Part shown: piece after piece, positions 17,531 through 25,378 of the stretch
How positions within the stretch are numbered: the stretch's first letter is position 1
How the letters are laid out: each line of letters opens with the position of its first letter
Origin: Planctomycetota bacterium
GTDB lineage: Bacteria > Planctomycetota > B15-G4
Reading direction: 5' to 3'
Length of the DNA stretch: 29,009 nt
Assembly (NCBI GenBank): GCA_003644265.1
Contig: QNBX01000042.1
Location: forward strand, 1-29,009
Translations under genes and position numbers: made by a program
Notes under the pieces: model-generated
Database searches by the model: none
What the model was told of the DNA's origin: nothing
Seen by the model: the letters and a program-made list of their open reading frames with translations, nothing else

Positions 17531-18646
17531 TTGGACGCCGTGCTGGACGCCGTGCTGGACGCCGAGCGCGTGCGGCGCGGCGCACCCGGGCTCGCGGCCT
17601 GCGTGCTGCGCGCCGGGCAGCCGACCGTGCTGCTGGCCAGCGGTGAGGCCGATCTGGTGTCGGGCCGCCGCGTGACCTGCGCGACGACGTTTGCCTGGTA
17701 CTCGCTCACCAAGATCGTGACCGCCGTCACGGCGCTGCGCCTGGCGCATGCAGGGCGCCTGGACCTGGACGCCCCCGTCGTAGAGCGCGTGCCCGAGCTG
17801 CAGCTCAGCGACCCAGCCCGCCGGCGTTGGCAGCCCGTGACCGCGCGCCACCTGCTGTGCCACCGCGCCGGCTTCGCCGACCGTCAGCTGCACGTGGCGC
17901 GCTGGTTCCGCGAGCCGGGAGCTCCCTGGCCCGATCCGAGCGCGTTCCTGGCCGCAGCCCTGCGTCGCCACGGACCGCGACGTGCCCCCCCGGGTGCGCG
18001 CGAGGCCTACAGCAACCTGGGCTACGCCGTGCTCGGGCAGCTCATCGCCTCGGCCGCCGGCTGCCCCTTCCGAGCGGCCGTGCATGAGCTGGTGCTGGAT
18101 CCGCTGGGCATGACGGGCACGGGCTTCGAGGGCGCCGAGCGCTTGCGCGGTGACCACGCCCGCGGTCACCTGCCGCGCTGGAGCGGCATGGGCTTGGCGG
18201 CGCGCCTGCTCGGCGGCGGCGCCTTCAGCGAGGGCCGCGTCGGCCGCCACGAGCTGGTGCGCTGGCGCGACCTCGTCTTCTCGCCCCACGGCGGGTTGCT
18301 GGGCCCGGTGGGCGACCTGGCGCGCTTGCTGTCCCTGTTCACGGGCGGCGATGTCGAGCCGGAGCAGGCATCGTTGCTGCAGGTCTGCCGCGGCATGTGT
18401 GACGACGAGGCCCTGGCTGCCGGCCTCCGGCCGGGCGCGGCGGAGCAGTACGGTCCGGGCTGGTGTGTGCTGAGTCCCGCAAACGGAGCGCCGCAGCTGC
18501 GACACGGTGGGCGCGGCCCGGGCTACACCACGGAGATGCTGGTCTCACCCCGGGAGGGGCTGGCCGTGGGGCTGCTCGGCAACGGCGGCTTTGACGCACG
18601 CGCCACGGCCGAGGCCTTGCTGGCGGCGGCGCGGCCGGCGACCTGA
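17531..18646 (+). CDS. Beta-lactamase-fold serine hydrolase (class C / PBP-like)
   Basis: A 371-residue serine hydrolase of the beta-lactamase/transpeptidase-like family (class C beta-lactamase, EstB and DD-peptidase relatives). Active-site motifs in order: SLTK at 58-61 (nucleophile Ser58, Lys61), YSN at 160-162, and HGG at 325-327 in the position of the KTG/HxG triad. The start is set at TTG 17531 because GGAG lies six bases upstream and no ATG or GTG precedes it after the likely promoter; GTG at 17540, 17552 and 17570 are alternatives. There is no signal peptide or membrane helix, so the protein should be cytoplasmic, which speaks against secreted antibiotic resistance and for an esterase or amidase. 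Residues around 205-240 (GLAARLLGGGAFSEG) form a family loop. Substrate unknown. Confidence 0.87.
   Translation: MDAVLDAVLDAERVRRGAPGLAACVLRAGQPTVLLASGEADLVSGRRVTCATTFAWYSLTKIVTAVTALRLAHAGRLDLDAPVVERVPELQLSDPARRRWQPVTARHLLCHRAGFADRQLHVARWFREPGAPWPDPSAFLAAALRRHGPRRAPPGAREAYSNLGYAVLGQLIASAAGCPFRAAVHELVLDPLGMTGTGFEGAERLRGDHARGHLPRWSGMGLAARLLGGGAFSEGRVGRHELVRWRDLVFSPHGGLLGPVGDLARLLSLFTGGDVEPEQASLLQVCRGMCDDEALAAGLRPGAAEQYGPGWCVLSPANGAPQLRHGGRGPGYTTEMLVSPREGLAVGLLGNGGFDARATAEALLAAARPAT
17532..17564 (+). repeat. 12-bp tandem repeat TGGACGCCGTGC, 2.75 copies, at the start of the hydrolase gene
   Basis: Exact period-12 repeat: two full copies and nine bases of a third. It encodes LDAV-LDAV-LDAE and contains in-frame GTG codons. 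Copy number could change by slippage without shifting the frame. Confidence 0.6.
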
Positions 18647-18802
18647 CGTCCGGCGCGGCACGCGCGGTCGAGGCGTCCTCGTCGCGGCTGGAATACGCGG
18701 CGGCCCGGCTTCATGCTGTGTCACGGTTCGAGCGCTGCGCGCGACCCGCGCCGGCCGGGCCCGGGACGTGCGGCGCGGGCCAGGGTCGTAACGGGAGCGA
18801 AC

Positions 18803-21265
18803 ATGGCGAGCAGACGCGCACAGCAGGCGGTCCTGGCGGGCGTGCTGGCGCTGCTGGCCGCGGCGCTGGTGCTCTCGGACGCCGTCGCGTTCTGGGAGCG
18901 CGACGTGTTCGACCTTTTCAGCCGCCACGCCACCGGCGACGAGCGCAGCGAGCAGGTGGCGCTGATCATGCTCGACGAGGCCAGCCTCGACTGGGGCCGC
19001 GCGTTCTTCGAGCAGGCGCGCGCCCAGGCCGCGCAGGCGGCGGGAGCAGGGCTGGCGCCAGGCGCCGCTACCCCCGTCGACGGCGGGCCCCAGCCCTTCG
19101 GGCGCGAGTTCCTGTTTCCCTGGGACCGCAGTGTCTACAGCCTGCTGGTGGATTTCTGCATCCAGGGTGGTGCGCGTGCGCTGGTCTTCGACGTGGAGTT
19201 GGCGGGCCCGCACCCGTCCGGCGATGGCGCGGGGGAGGCCAGCCTGGGGCTCTCCACGTTCATGCAGAACGGGTCAGGCTCGCCGTTCGTGGTGCACGCC
19301 TTCAATCTCGAGAGCAGCGCCGGCGCGACAGAGGACGTGCAGCCCCTCGACGAGATCCAGCTGGCCTGCCTGAAGGGCGCAGCGATCGAGGTGGACGGCT
19401 GGCGCTCGAGCGGGCTGCCCTTCGAGCGCTCCGACCGCGGGCCCTACGCCAACCCCGTGCTGCCCTACAGCGATATCCTGGCGGCGCTGAAGGGGGACGA
19501 AGGCCTCACGCGCCTCGGCGGCGTCATGGCGCAACCCGATCCGGACGGCGTCATCCGGCGCTCGCGCCCCTTCGTGGTCTACGACGGGCAGGTCGTGCCG
19601 TCGCTGGGCATGGCGGCGGCCCTGGCCTGGCTGGAGGCGCGCGACGGCGCCGCGCCGACGCTCTCGGTGCAGGACGGGGAGCTGCTGCTGCGGCGCGCTC
19701 GTGCCGGGGCAACGGCCGCCAGCACAGGCGCGGGCGCCTCGCCGGGCCCCTCACCCGGCGGCGGCGGGGCCGGCCTGCTGAACTCAACGCCGCTGCGCCT
19801 ACCGCTCACCGCTAGCGGCGATCTGCTGCTGCGCTGGCGCGACGACGGCCAGGAGGATCCCAGCGATCCGGACGTGGGCCGCTTCCCGACCTACCCGGCC
19901 CACCGCGTGCTGCGCTCGTACATGAAGAGCGCGGGCATCCCCGGCTACGAGCTGGGCGGCGCACCCGCAGGCTACTTCATGGACCCGGCGGTGCTGGCAG
20001 GCCGCATGGTCTTTCTGGGCGCCAACGCCGCCGGCCTGCGCGACCTGAAGGCCACGCCGGTGTCGCGCGATTACCCCGGGGTCAAGGTGCATGCCGCCGT
20101 GGCCGAAGCCCTGCTCGACGGCGCGGTCATGTCGCGCCCGGACGCGCTGCCGCGAGGGCTGGCGGCGGCGGCGCTGGCGGCGGCCGCGCTGCTGTTCACC
20201 ACGGCCCTGCGCTCGCAGCTCGCGTCCAGCCTGGCGGCCCTGGCCCTGGCGCTGGCCTGGGTGCTGCTGGCCCAGGCCGCCTTCGCCGCCGGGCTCTGGC
20301 TGGACGTTGTGGCGCCCGTGCTCGGCATCGGCCTGTCGTACTCGGCGGGCACCACCTGGCACTGGTTCAGTGCGGGTCGCAAGAGCCGGGAGATCGCCGG
20401 GCTGTTTCAGCACTTCGCGCCGCCCGCGGTGGTCAAGCGCCTGATCGCCAGCCCCGACGATCTGCTGCTGCGCGGAGAGAACCGTGAGATCAGCGCCTTT
20501 TTCTCCGACATCCAAGGCTTCACCAGCATCTCCAACACCGAGCAGATGCGCGCGTCGCCCGAGCTGTTGACCGATCACCTGAACGCGTACCTGAGCGTGA
20601 TGACCGCGGCCATCACCTCGTGCGGCGGCACCATCGACAAGTACATCGGCGACGCGGTGGTGGCCATCTTCGGCGCGCCCCTCGACCAGCCGGACCACGC
20701 CGCCCGGGCCTGTCGCGCGGCGCTCTTGTGCTCAAGCCGGCTGGAGGCCTTCAACCAGCGTGCGCAGGCGGACGGGTTGCCGTCGCTGGTGACCCGCATC
20801 GGCCTGTGTTCGGGCCCGGCCATCGTGGGCTGTGTGGGCAGCCGCGAGCGCTTCAGCTACACCGCCATCGGCTCCACGGTCAACTTCGCGTCGCGCATGG
20901 AGGGCGTGAACAAGACCTACAAGACCCTGCTCCTGGCGGCGGGCAGCACGCGCGCGGCGGCGGGCGACAGCGTGCGCGCGCGGCTGCTGGACAGCGTGCG
21001 CGTGCCCGGCCTGGTGGACCAGCAGCCCGCGCTGGAGGTGCACGAGCTGCTGCCCCCCGACAGCGGCCCGGATGAGGCCCACTGCCGGCGCTTCGAGGCC
21101 GCGCGGGCGTTGTACGCCGCCGGCCGCTTTGGCCCGGCCGCCGAGGCCTTCGCGGCCTTGCCTGACGACCCGCCCGCGCGTGTGCTCTATGATCGTTGTC
21201 TCCTGTTGGCCAAGAGCCCGCCGCCCCCGGGATGGGACGGCGCTCAGCGCCTGGTAGGCAAGTAG
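18803..21265 (+). CDS. CHASE2-domain class III adenylate/guanylate cyclase
   Basis: An 820-residue membrane cyclase that should make cAMP (or cGMP). ATG 18803 has GGGAG five bases upstream and opens straight into a membrane helix (about 8-28); an open frame to 18713 upstream looks non-coding. The extracytoplasmic CHASE2-type sensor covers roughly 30-440 and includes a Gly/Ser/Pro-rich spacer (near 300-330). Two or three helices follow (about 450-525), then the cytoplasmic catalytic domain: FSDIQGF with metal Asp569, IDKYIGD with Lys613 and metal Asp617, and AIGSTVNFASR with Asn694 and Arg698 for transition-state binding. Lys613 favours ATP; the second purine-selecting position, often Asp or Thr, is Ser691. 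A ~90-residue helical tail ends the protein. The next gene begins 13 bases later, so they are likely one transcript. All catalytic residues are present. Confidence 0.92.
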   Translation: MASRRAQQAVLAGVLALLAAALVLSDAVAFWERDVFDLFSRHATGDERSEQVALIMLDEASLDWGRAFFEQARAQAAQAAGAGLAPGAATPVDGGPQPFGREFLFPWDRSVYSLLVDFCIQGGARALVFDVELAGPHPSGDGAGEASLGLSTFMQNGSGSPFVVHAFNLESSAGATEDVQPLDEIQLACLKGAAIEVDGWRSSGLPFERSDRGPYANPVLPYSDILAALKGDEGLTRLGGVMAQPDPDGVIRRSRPFVVYDGQVVPSLGMAAALAWLEARDGAAPTLSVQDGELLLRRARAGATAASTGAGASPGPSPGGGGAGLLNSTPLRLPLTASGDLLLRWRDDGQEDPSDPDVGRFPTYPAHRVLRSYMKSAGIPGYELGGAPAGYFMDPAVLAGRMVFLGANAAGLRDLKATPVSRDYPGVKVHAAVAEALLDGAVMSRPDALPRGLAAAALAAAALLFTTALRSQLASSLAALALALAWVLLAQAAFAAGLWLDVVAPVLGIGLSYSAGTTWHWFSAGRKSREIAGLFQHFAPPAVVKRLIASPDDLLLRGENREISAFFSDIQGFTSISNTEQMRASPELLTDHLNAYLSVMTAAITSCGGTIDKYIGDAVVAIFGAPLDQPDHAARACRAALLCSSRLEAFNQRAQADGLPSLVTRIGLCSGPAIVGCVGSRERFSYTAIGSTVNFASRMEGVNKTYKTLLLAAGSTRAAAGDSVRARLLDSVRVPGLVDQQPALEVHELLPPDSGPDEAHCRRFEAARALYAAGRFGPAAEAFAALPDDPPARVLYDRCLLLAKSPPPPGWDGAQRLVGK

Positions 21266-21278
21266 CGAGGATTCCATC

Positions 21279-22805
21279 GTGACGACACGACTCCCAGCGG
21301 CTCAGGCCCTCTCGGCGGCCTGCATGGCCCGCGCTCTGCGCGCGCTCACCAGCCTGGTCGTGGCGGGCGCCGTGCTCATGCCGGCCGCAGCACAACAGGG
21401 CGGCGGCGGGGCCACCAGAGCTGCGCCGGCCGCGGCGTCCGAGCTGCTGGTGGGGGCGCAGGGCCTGACGCTCTACCCGCGCTGGAACAAGGCCTTCCCT
21501 CCCGTCGCGCAACTGCAGGCCGGACAGCGCCTGCGCGTGTTGCGCGAGCTCGGTGCCTGGAAGCAGGTGCAGGTCCAGGCCGAGGGCGACGACACGGGCC
21601 CAACGACCAGCGGCTGGATCTGGTGCGATTTGCCGCCGGTGCTGCGCACGACCTCGCTCACGCTGCCGGTGGCGGCCTCGCCCACCACGTCGGGGCTGGT
21701 GGTGAAGGGCTTCTCGCCCCAGGCCTACGCGCGCCTCAGGGGCACGGACACCGCCGCGTTGGTGGCGCTCACCGAGCGCATGGTGGCGTTCGAGGGCTTC
21801 GCCCGCTTCCTGGCCGAAGACCCCGTGCCCGTGGCAGGGCCGAGCAGCGAGCCCGCTCCCATCTCGGCGGCGTTGATGCTCAGCCAGGGCGACAGCGATC
21901 GGCGTGAGGCACTCAGCGCCCGCGCCCGGCGCATGGCCGAGGCTCGCAGCGCCTCGGAACGCCTGGCGGCTCTTTCCGGGCGGCAGGGACAGACGCTGTC
22001 CAGCCTGGAGGCCGCCAAGCAGGGCCTCGCTGGCCGCGGCGCCCTGGAAGGCGACGTGGCCGCGCTGCTGGGCGAGGCCGGCGCGCTGACCTTGGGGCAG
22101 GGCGTGGCCGCGCGCCTGCTGGCCGAGTCGCCCGAGGTGCAGGACGCTGCCTTGCGGGAGTACGTCAGCTTCGTGGGCCTGCGCCTGGCCGACCACGTGC
22201 CGGGCGGACGCAACCAATGGTGGTTCGCCGTGTTGGATCGCGACGACGTGAACGCCTTCTCGACCGCGGGCGGCTTCGTGTTCGTGACGGATGGGGCCGT
22301 GCGGGCCTGCGACAACGAGGCCCAACTCGCGGCGCTGCTGGCGCACGAGATGGCGCACGTGGCCTTCGGGCACGCCCTGGCGGCCTTGGACGTCTCGCGG
22401 CATCAGCTCATGCTGCAGGCGGCGGGGGACTCGCTGACGGAGCAGCTTCCGGAGACCGACCCGGAGGCGCTGGCGCTGGTGGACGAGTTGTCCGTGCTCG
22501 GGGACGAGCTGCTGTCCCTGACCCGCAAGTCCTTCGGGCATGTGGTCGAGCACGAGGCCGACGGGCTCTCTATTCAGGTCATGCAGCGGGCCGGCTACGA
22601 CCCGCACGAGGCCGTGGCTGTGCTGCGCGCTCTGGCCCGCTCGCCCGAAGAGGGCCGCGTCGGCGGGCGCGCGCTGGGTTCGCATCCGCCGCCGGTGGAG
22701 CGCCTGGTCTACATGCGCTCGGTGCTCGCGGACGAACAGCTGCTGTCCGTGGGCAGCCTGAACGAGGCGCGCTTCCGGCGCTACGTGCCGCAGCCCGAGC
22801 GCTGA
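21279..22805 (+). CDS. Secreted M48-family zinc metalloprotease with SH3-like N-terminal domain
   Basis: A 508-residue exported metallopeptidase. Start GTG 21279 has GAGG eight bases upstream; ATG 21324 is an alternative giving a tighter signal peptide (cleavage near AAA-QQ). Residues about 50-125 resemble a bacterial SH3-like fold (LYPRWNKAFPPVAQLQAGQRL, then WKQVQV and GWIWCD). A helical middle region follows (about 150-300). The peptidase domain carries HEMAH at 356-360 with catalytic Glu357, and the distal EHEAD (424-428) where Glu424 should be the third zinc ligand. The terminal part has the conserved HPPPVER block. Substrate-free clues are few: M48 relatives include BepA/YfgC-type periplasmic quality-control proteases. 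It lies 13 bases after the cyclase stop and converges on the MscS gene, so it is probably co-expressed with the cyclase. Confidence 0.9.
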   Translation: MTTRLPAAQALSAACMARALRALTSLVVAGAVLMPAAAQQGGGGATRAAPAAASELLVGAQGLTLYPRWNKAFPPVAQLQAGQRLRVLRELGAWKQVQVQAEGDDTGPTTSGWIWCDLPPVLRTTSLTLPVAASPTTSGLVVKGFSPQAYARLRGTDTAALVALTERMVAFEGFARFLAEDPVPVAGPSSEPAPISAALMLSQGDSDRREALSARARRMAEARSASERLAALSGRQGQTLSSLEAAKQGLAGRGALEGDVAALLGEAGALTLGQGVAARLLAESPEVQDAALREYVSFVGLRLADHVPGGRNQWWFAVLDRDDVNAFSTAGGFVFVTDGAVRACDNEAQLAALLAHEMAHVAFGHALAALDVSRHQLMLQAAGDSLTEQLPETDPEALALVDELSVLGDELLSLTRKSFGHVVEHEADGLSIQVMQRAGYDPHEAVAVLRALARSPEEGRVGGRALGSHPPPVERLVYMRSVLADEQLLSVGSLNEARFRRYVPQPER

Positions 22806-22814
22806 CTCTGCTGC

Positions 22815-22845
22815 CGGCGCGCGGCGCCGCCCCAGGCCGGGCCTG
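22815..22845. terminator. Two tandem GC hairpins between convergent genes
   Basis: CGGCGC-GCG-GCGCCG (22815-22829) and CAGGC-CGG-GCCTG (22833-22845) are perfect short hairpins in the 103-bp gap between the convergent protease and channel genes. No T-tract is present, so they are weak candidates for bidirectional termination or transcript-end protection. Confidence 0.35.
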
Positions 22846-22908
22846 AGCTGCGGTCACACCTGCGCTTGAGCGGGCGCTGCCAGGGGGCGCGCCGTCGCCG
22901 CCGCTGCG

Positions 22909-24468
22909 CTACCAGGGCCGCAGCAGAGCGATGCTGCCGCGTCGCAGCCGCGTCAGCAGCGGTGGTCGCACCTCGGTCACCACAAACTCCCGCTTGGGGA
23001 GCTCCTTGGCGCGCTCCTCGCTCAGTCTGGTGAAGTGCTGGCGCAGCTCCGGCAGGGCGTGGAACAGGACCTCCATGCAGTGCTTGTCGATGCGCAGGAC
23101 CAGGGCTCCCTCGGCGCCGGCCACCACGTCCACCGTGCGCGGCTTGGTCTCGAGCAGGCCCATCTCACCGAAGTAGCGGCCGGCCGTGATGGGGCGCGGG
23201 CCGTCCTCCAGCACGGCCTCGCAGCCGCCCTCCTGCACGATGTAGAGCGCGTCGCCCAGCTCGCCCTTGTGCAGCACGTGGTCGCCGGGGGCGTAGTGCT
23301 TGCCGAAGGCGTTCTGCGCCAGGAAGGCCACGTGCTTGTGGGTCAGCGGCGCAAAGAACGGCAGCGACCCCAGGAAGGCGTCCTTGGCGGCCAGCTGCGC
23401 GTCGCTGGCGTCTTCCTCGTGCTTCAGCTGCTCACGCTGCTTGAGGTGCACGGTGCGGATGGGGAAGGGGATGGTCACGTCGTAGAACCGGAACGCATAC
23501 CAGACGTGGGTCATGATGCGATCCATGATGGTCCGCATCTGGCCGTAGTCGCGGATCCAGAACTTCATGTCGTAGTTGATGGAGAAGTCGGCGTACTCGA
23601 TGGTGCGGACCAGCGGGCTCGGCTGCATCAGCACGTCCCGGTCCTTGACCAGGATGGACCGCAGGATCTCCTTCACCTTGACCGGCGGGTCATTGTAGGA
23701 GGCGCCCACGAACAGCAGCTGGGCGTGCTGCTGCTGCGGTCGGCTGTAGTTCTTGATGCCCTCGCCACCCAGCAGGCGGTTGGGCACCGTGATGGTCTCG
23801 TCGTTGAGTGTGCGCAGCTTGGTGGCGCGCCAGGTCTTCTCGATGACCTTGCCGGTGTGGTCGCCCACGGCGATCCAGTCGCCGCTGCGCACGCTGCCTT
23901 CCAGCTCGAGGGTTACGCCGGTGAACAGGTTCTCGAGGGTCTCCTTGAGCACGAAGCCGATGCCGATGACCGCGACCGAGGTGCCCAGCAGGATGGTCGT
24001 CAGGTCGATCTTCAGCAGGATCAGGCCGCCGATCAGGATGATGGGCCACTTCACCAGGGCCTTGTGGATCGAGAGCCAGCCCTCGTTGCGCCGCCGGAAA
24101 TAGAGCGCCGTGACGAGCTCCACCAGCAGGCCGGCGCCGATGGCCAGCAGGCCCAGGACCAGGGCCGCCCGCAGCAGGTTGACGGTGAGCGCGGCGGCGT
24201 CCTGCTGGTGCTTGATGACCAGCACCCACCAGTTGCCCGGGTCGGCGTTGCGTGGGGTGTTGGCCAGGGCGCCCAGCAGATCGCCGTCGTAGATGACCCA
24301 CGAGCAGGCCAGCGTGGGCACCAGCACAGCGGCCGTGATCAGGCACAGCTTGGAGAGCTCGCCCTTGAGATGGGCGGCGCGCTTGAACAGCACGGCCATG
24401 ACGTAGGCCGCCAGCAGCGCGGCCAGCAGCCCGTTGAGTGTGGTCGAGAGGGCCAGGGCCATGGTCAT
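22909..24468 (-). CDS. MscS-family mechanosensitive channel with C-terminal cyclic-nucleotide-binding domain
   Basis: A 519-residue inner-membrane channel. Membrane helices lie at about 8-28, 40-60, 95-124 and 136-154; the pore-lining helix and hinge are TSVAVIGIGFVLKETLENLF (163-182), followed by the beta domain with GDWIAVGDHTGKV (196-208) and the alpha-beta vestibule (about 250-345). A linker with HEED leads to a CRP-like cyclic-nucleotide-binding domain (about 368-490). Its phosphate-binding cassette reads FGEMGLL (433-439) with Glu435 for the ribose and Arg444-Thr445 for the phosphate, so the ligand-binding residues look intact. Related plants-and-bacteria channels (bCNG group) open with cyclic nucleotides more than with tension. 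The start ATG 24468 has no strong ribosome site. It is divergent from the phosphodiesterase gene (148-bp gap) and converges on the protease. Confidence 0.94.
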   Translation of the reverse strand: MTMALALSTTLNGLLAALLAAYVMAVLFKRAAHLKGELSKLCLITAAVLVPTLACSWVIYDGDLLGALANTPRNADPGNWWVLVIKHQQDAAALTVNLLRAALVLGLLAIGAGLLVELVTALYFRRRNEGWLSIHKALVKWPIILIGGLILLKIDLTTILLGTSVAVIGIGFVLKETLENLFTGVTLELEGSVRSGDWIAVGDHTGKVIEKTWRATKLRTLNDETITVPNRLLGGEGIKNYSRPQQQHAQLLFVGASYNDPPVKVKEILRSILVKDRDVLMQPSPLVRTIEYADFSINYDMKFWIRDYGQMRTIMDRIMTHVWYAFRFYDVTIPFPIRTVHLKQREQLKHEEDASDAQLAAKDAFLGSLPFFAPLTHKHVAFLAQNAFGKHYAPGDHVLHKGELGDALYIVQEGGCEAVLEDGPRPITAGRYFGEMGLLETKPRTVDVVAGAEGALVLRIDKHCMEVLFHALPELRQHFTRLSEERAKELPKREFVVTEVRPPLLTRLRRGSIALLRPW

Positions 24469-24532
24469 GCCGCCACGGCCCCGTGCGTCGCTGCTGCGAT
24501 CAGCCCTCCCTCGCCCACGCCGTTCTCCTCGA

Positions 24533-24561
24533 TTGACCCTGAGCCTGGCCGCGGCTAGCTT
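24533..24561 (+). promoter_or_regulatory. Sigma70-type promoter candidate for the phosphodiesterase
   Basis: TTGACC (24533-24538) and TAGCTT (24556-24561) are separated by exactly 17 bases. TTGACC matches the -35 consensus in five of six positions, and TAGCTT has the TAnnnT form. The expected transcript start near 24568 leaves a leader of about 49 bases before TTG 24617. A second box, TACGAT (24586-24591), could serve as another -10. Confidence 0.5.
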
Positions 24562-24616
24562 CGGCTGGCGTTGGCTGCCGGATCATACGATCCCGAACCC
24601 AGACGGAGAGAGGTCC

Positions 24617-25378
24617 TTGCGAGCGCGGGTGCTGGGTTGTTTCGGCGGGAGCGCGCCCGGCATGCGGCCGTCATGCCTGTTGTTGGACGATCGGCTGGCG
24701 TTGGACGCCGGGGCTCTGACCACGACTCTGCCCCTGGAGGCCCAGGCCCGGGTGGACCACGTGGTGCTGACCCACGCCCACCTCGACCACGTGGCCACGC
24801 TGCCGTTCCTGATCGACAACGTGTTCCCGCTGCGGGACACGCCGGTGACTGTGCTGGGTAGCCAGCAGACCATCGACACCCTGCAGGCGCACCTCTTCAA
24901 CGACAGTCTGTGGCCCGACTTCACGGCCATCCGCAACGACCGCACGGTGCTGCTGCAGTACGAGGTGCTGGAGCCCGGCCGCCCGCGCAGCCTGGGAGAC
25001 CTGACCCTGACGCCCTTTGCCATGGATCACAGCGTGCCCTGCCACGGGTATCTGGTCCAAGGTCCGGACTCGGCGCTGGCGGTGTGTGGCGACACCTGCT
25101 CCACCGAGGGCGTGGCCCAGGCCCTGGCGGCCGCGCGAGGCCTGGCGGCCGTGGTGCTGGAGGTGAGCTTCCCCGAGCGCGCGGCGGACGTGGCCCGGGC
25201 CAGCCGTCACCTCACGCCCAGCGGCTTTGCGCGCGAGGTGGCGCGTCTGCCCGCCGGCGTGCCCGTGTTCGTCACGCACCTCAAGCCGGACATGGTGGAC
25301 GAGCTGCGCGCCGAGGTGCTGGCGCTGGGCCTGGAGCAGGTGCAGTTCCTGGAGCAGGACCGCGAGTACGTCTTCTGA
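24617..25378 (+). CDS. Class II (PdeA-type) 3',5'-cyclic-nucleotide phosphodiesterase, metallo-beta-lactamase fold
   Basis: A 253-residue enzyme expected to hydrolyse cAMP or cGMP to the 5'-nucleotide. Metal-binding motif THAHLDH at 52-58 (His53, His55, Asp57, His58), then His138 (MDHSVPCHGY), Asp159 (CGDT) and His221 (THLKP). Features specific to class II phosphodiesterases, not general beta-lactamase folds, are the opening LGCFGG, the block LFNDSLWPDF (93-102), DHSVPCHGYLV, and SRHLTPS followed by VFVTHLKP. The start is TTG 24617: GGAG lies eight bases upstream, and the first strand of the fold begins directly after it; an open frame back to 24434 overlaps the divergent channel gene and is rejected. 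No signal peptide, so cytoplasmic. Its stop overlaps the next start (TGATG). Confidence 0.9.
   Translation: MRARVLGCFGGSAPGMRPSCLLLDDRLALDAGALTTTLPLEAQARVDHVVLTHAHLDHVATLPFLIDNVFPLRDTPVTVLGSQQTIDTLQAHLFNDSLWPDFTAIRNDRTVLLQYEVLEPGRPRSLGDLTLTPFAMDHSVPCHGYLVQGPDSALAVCGDTCSTEGVAQALAAARGLAAVVLEVSFPERAADVARASRHLTPSGFAREVARLPAGVPVFVTHLKPDMVDELRAEVLALGLEQVQFLEQDREYVF

Noticed and set aside
17531..18646. Antibiotic resistance (secreted class C beta-lactamase)
   Set aside because: No signal peptide is visible and the third motif is HGG, not KTG; an esterase or amidase of the same fold is as likely.
18713..18802. Upstream extension of the cyclase to ATG 18713
   Set aside because: The added residues are Arg, Pro and Gly-rich with no ribosome site, while GGGAG precedes ATG 18803 and the first membrane helix follows it.
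23035..24558. Long plus-strand open frame over the channel gene
   Set aside because: It is the antisense of a strongly conserved channel gene; its Gln, Gly, Val, His, Leu-rich product matches no family. Long antisense frames are expected in such GC-rich DNA.
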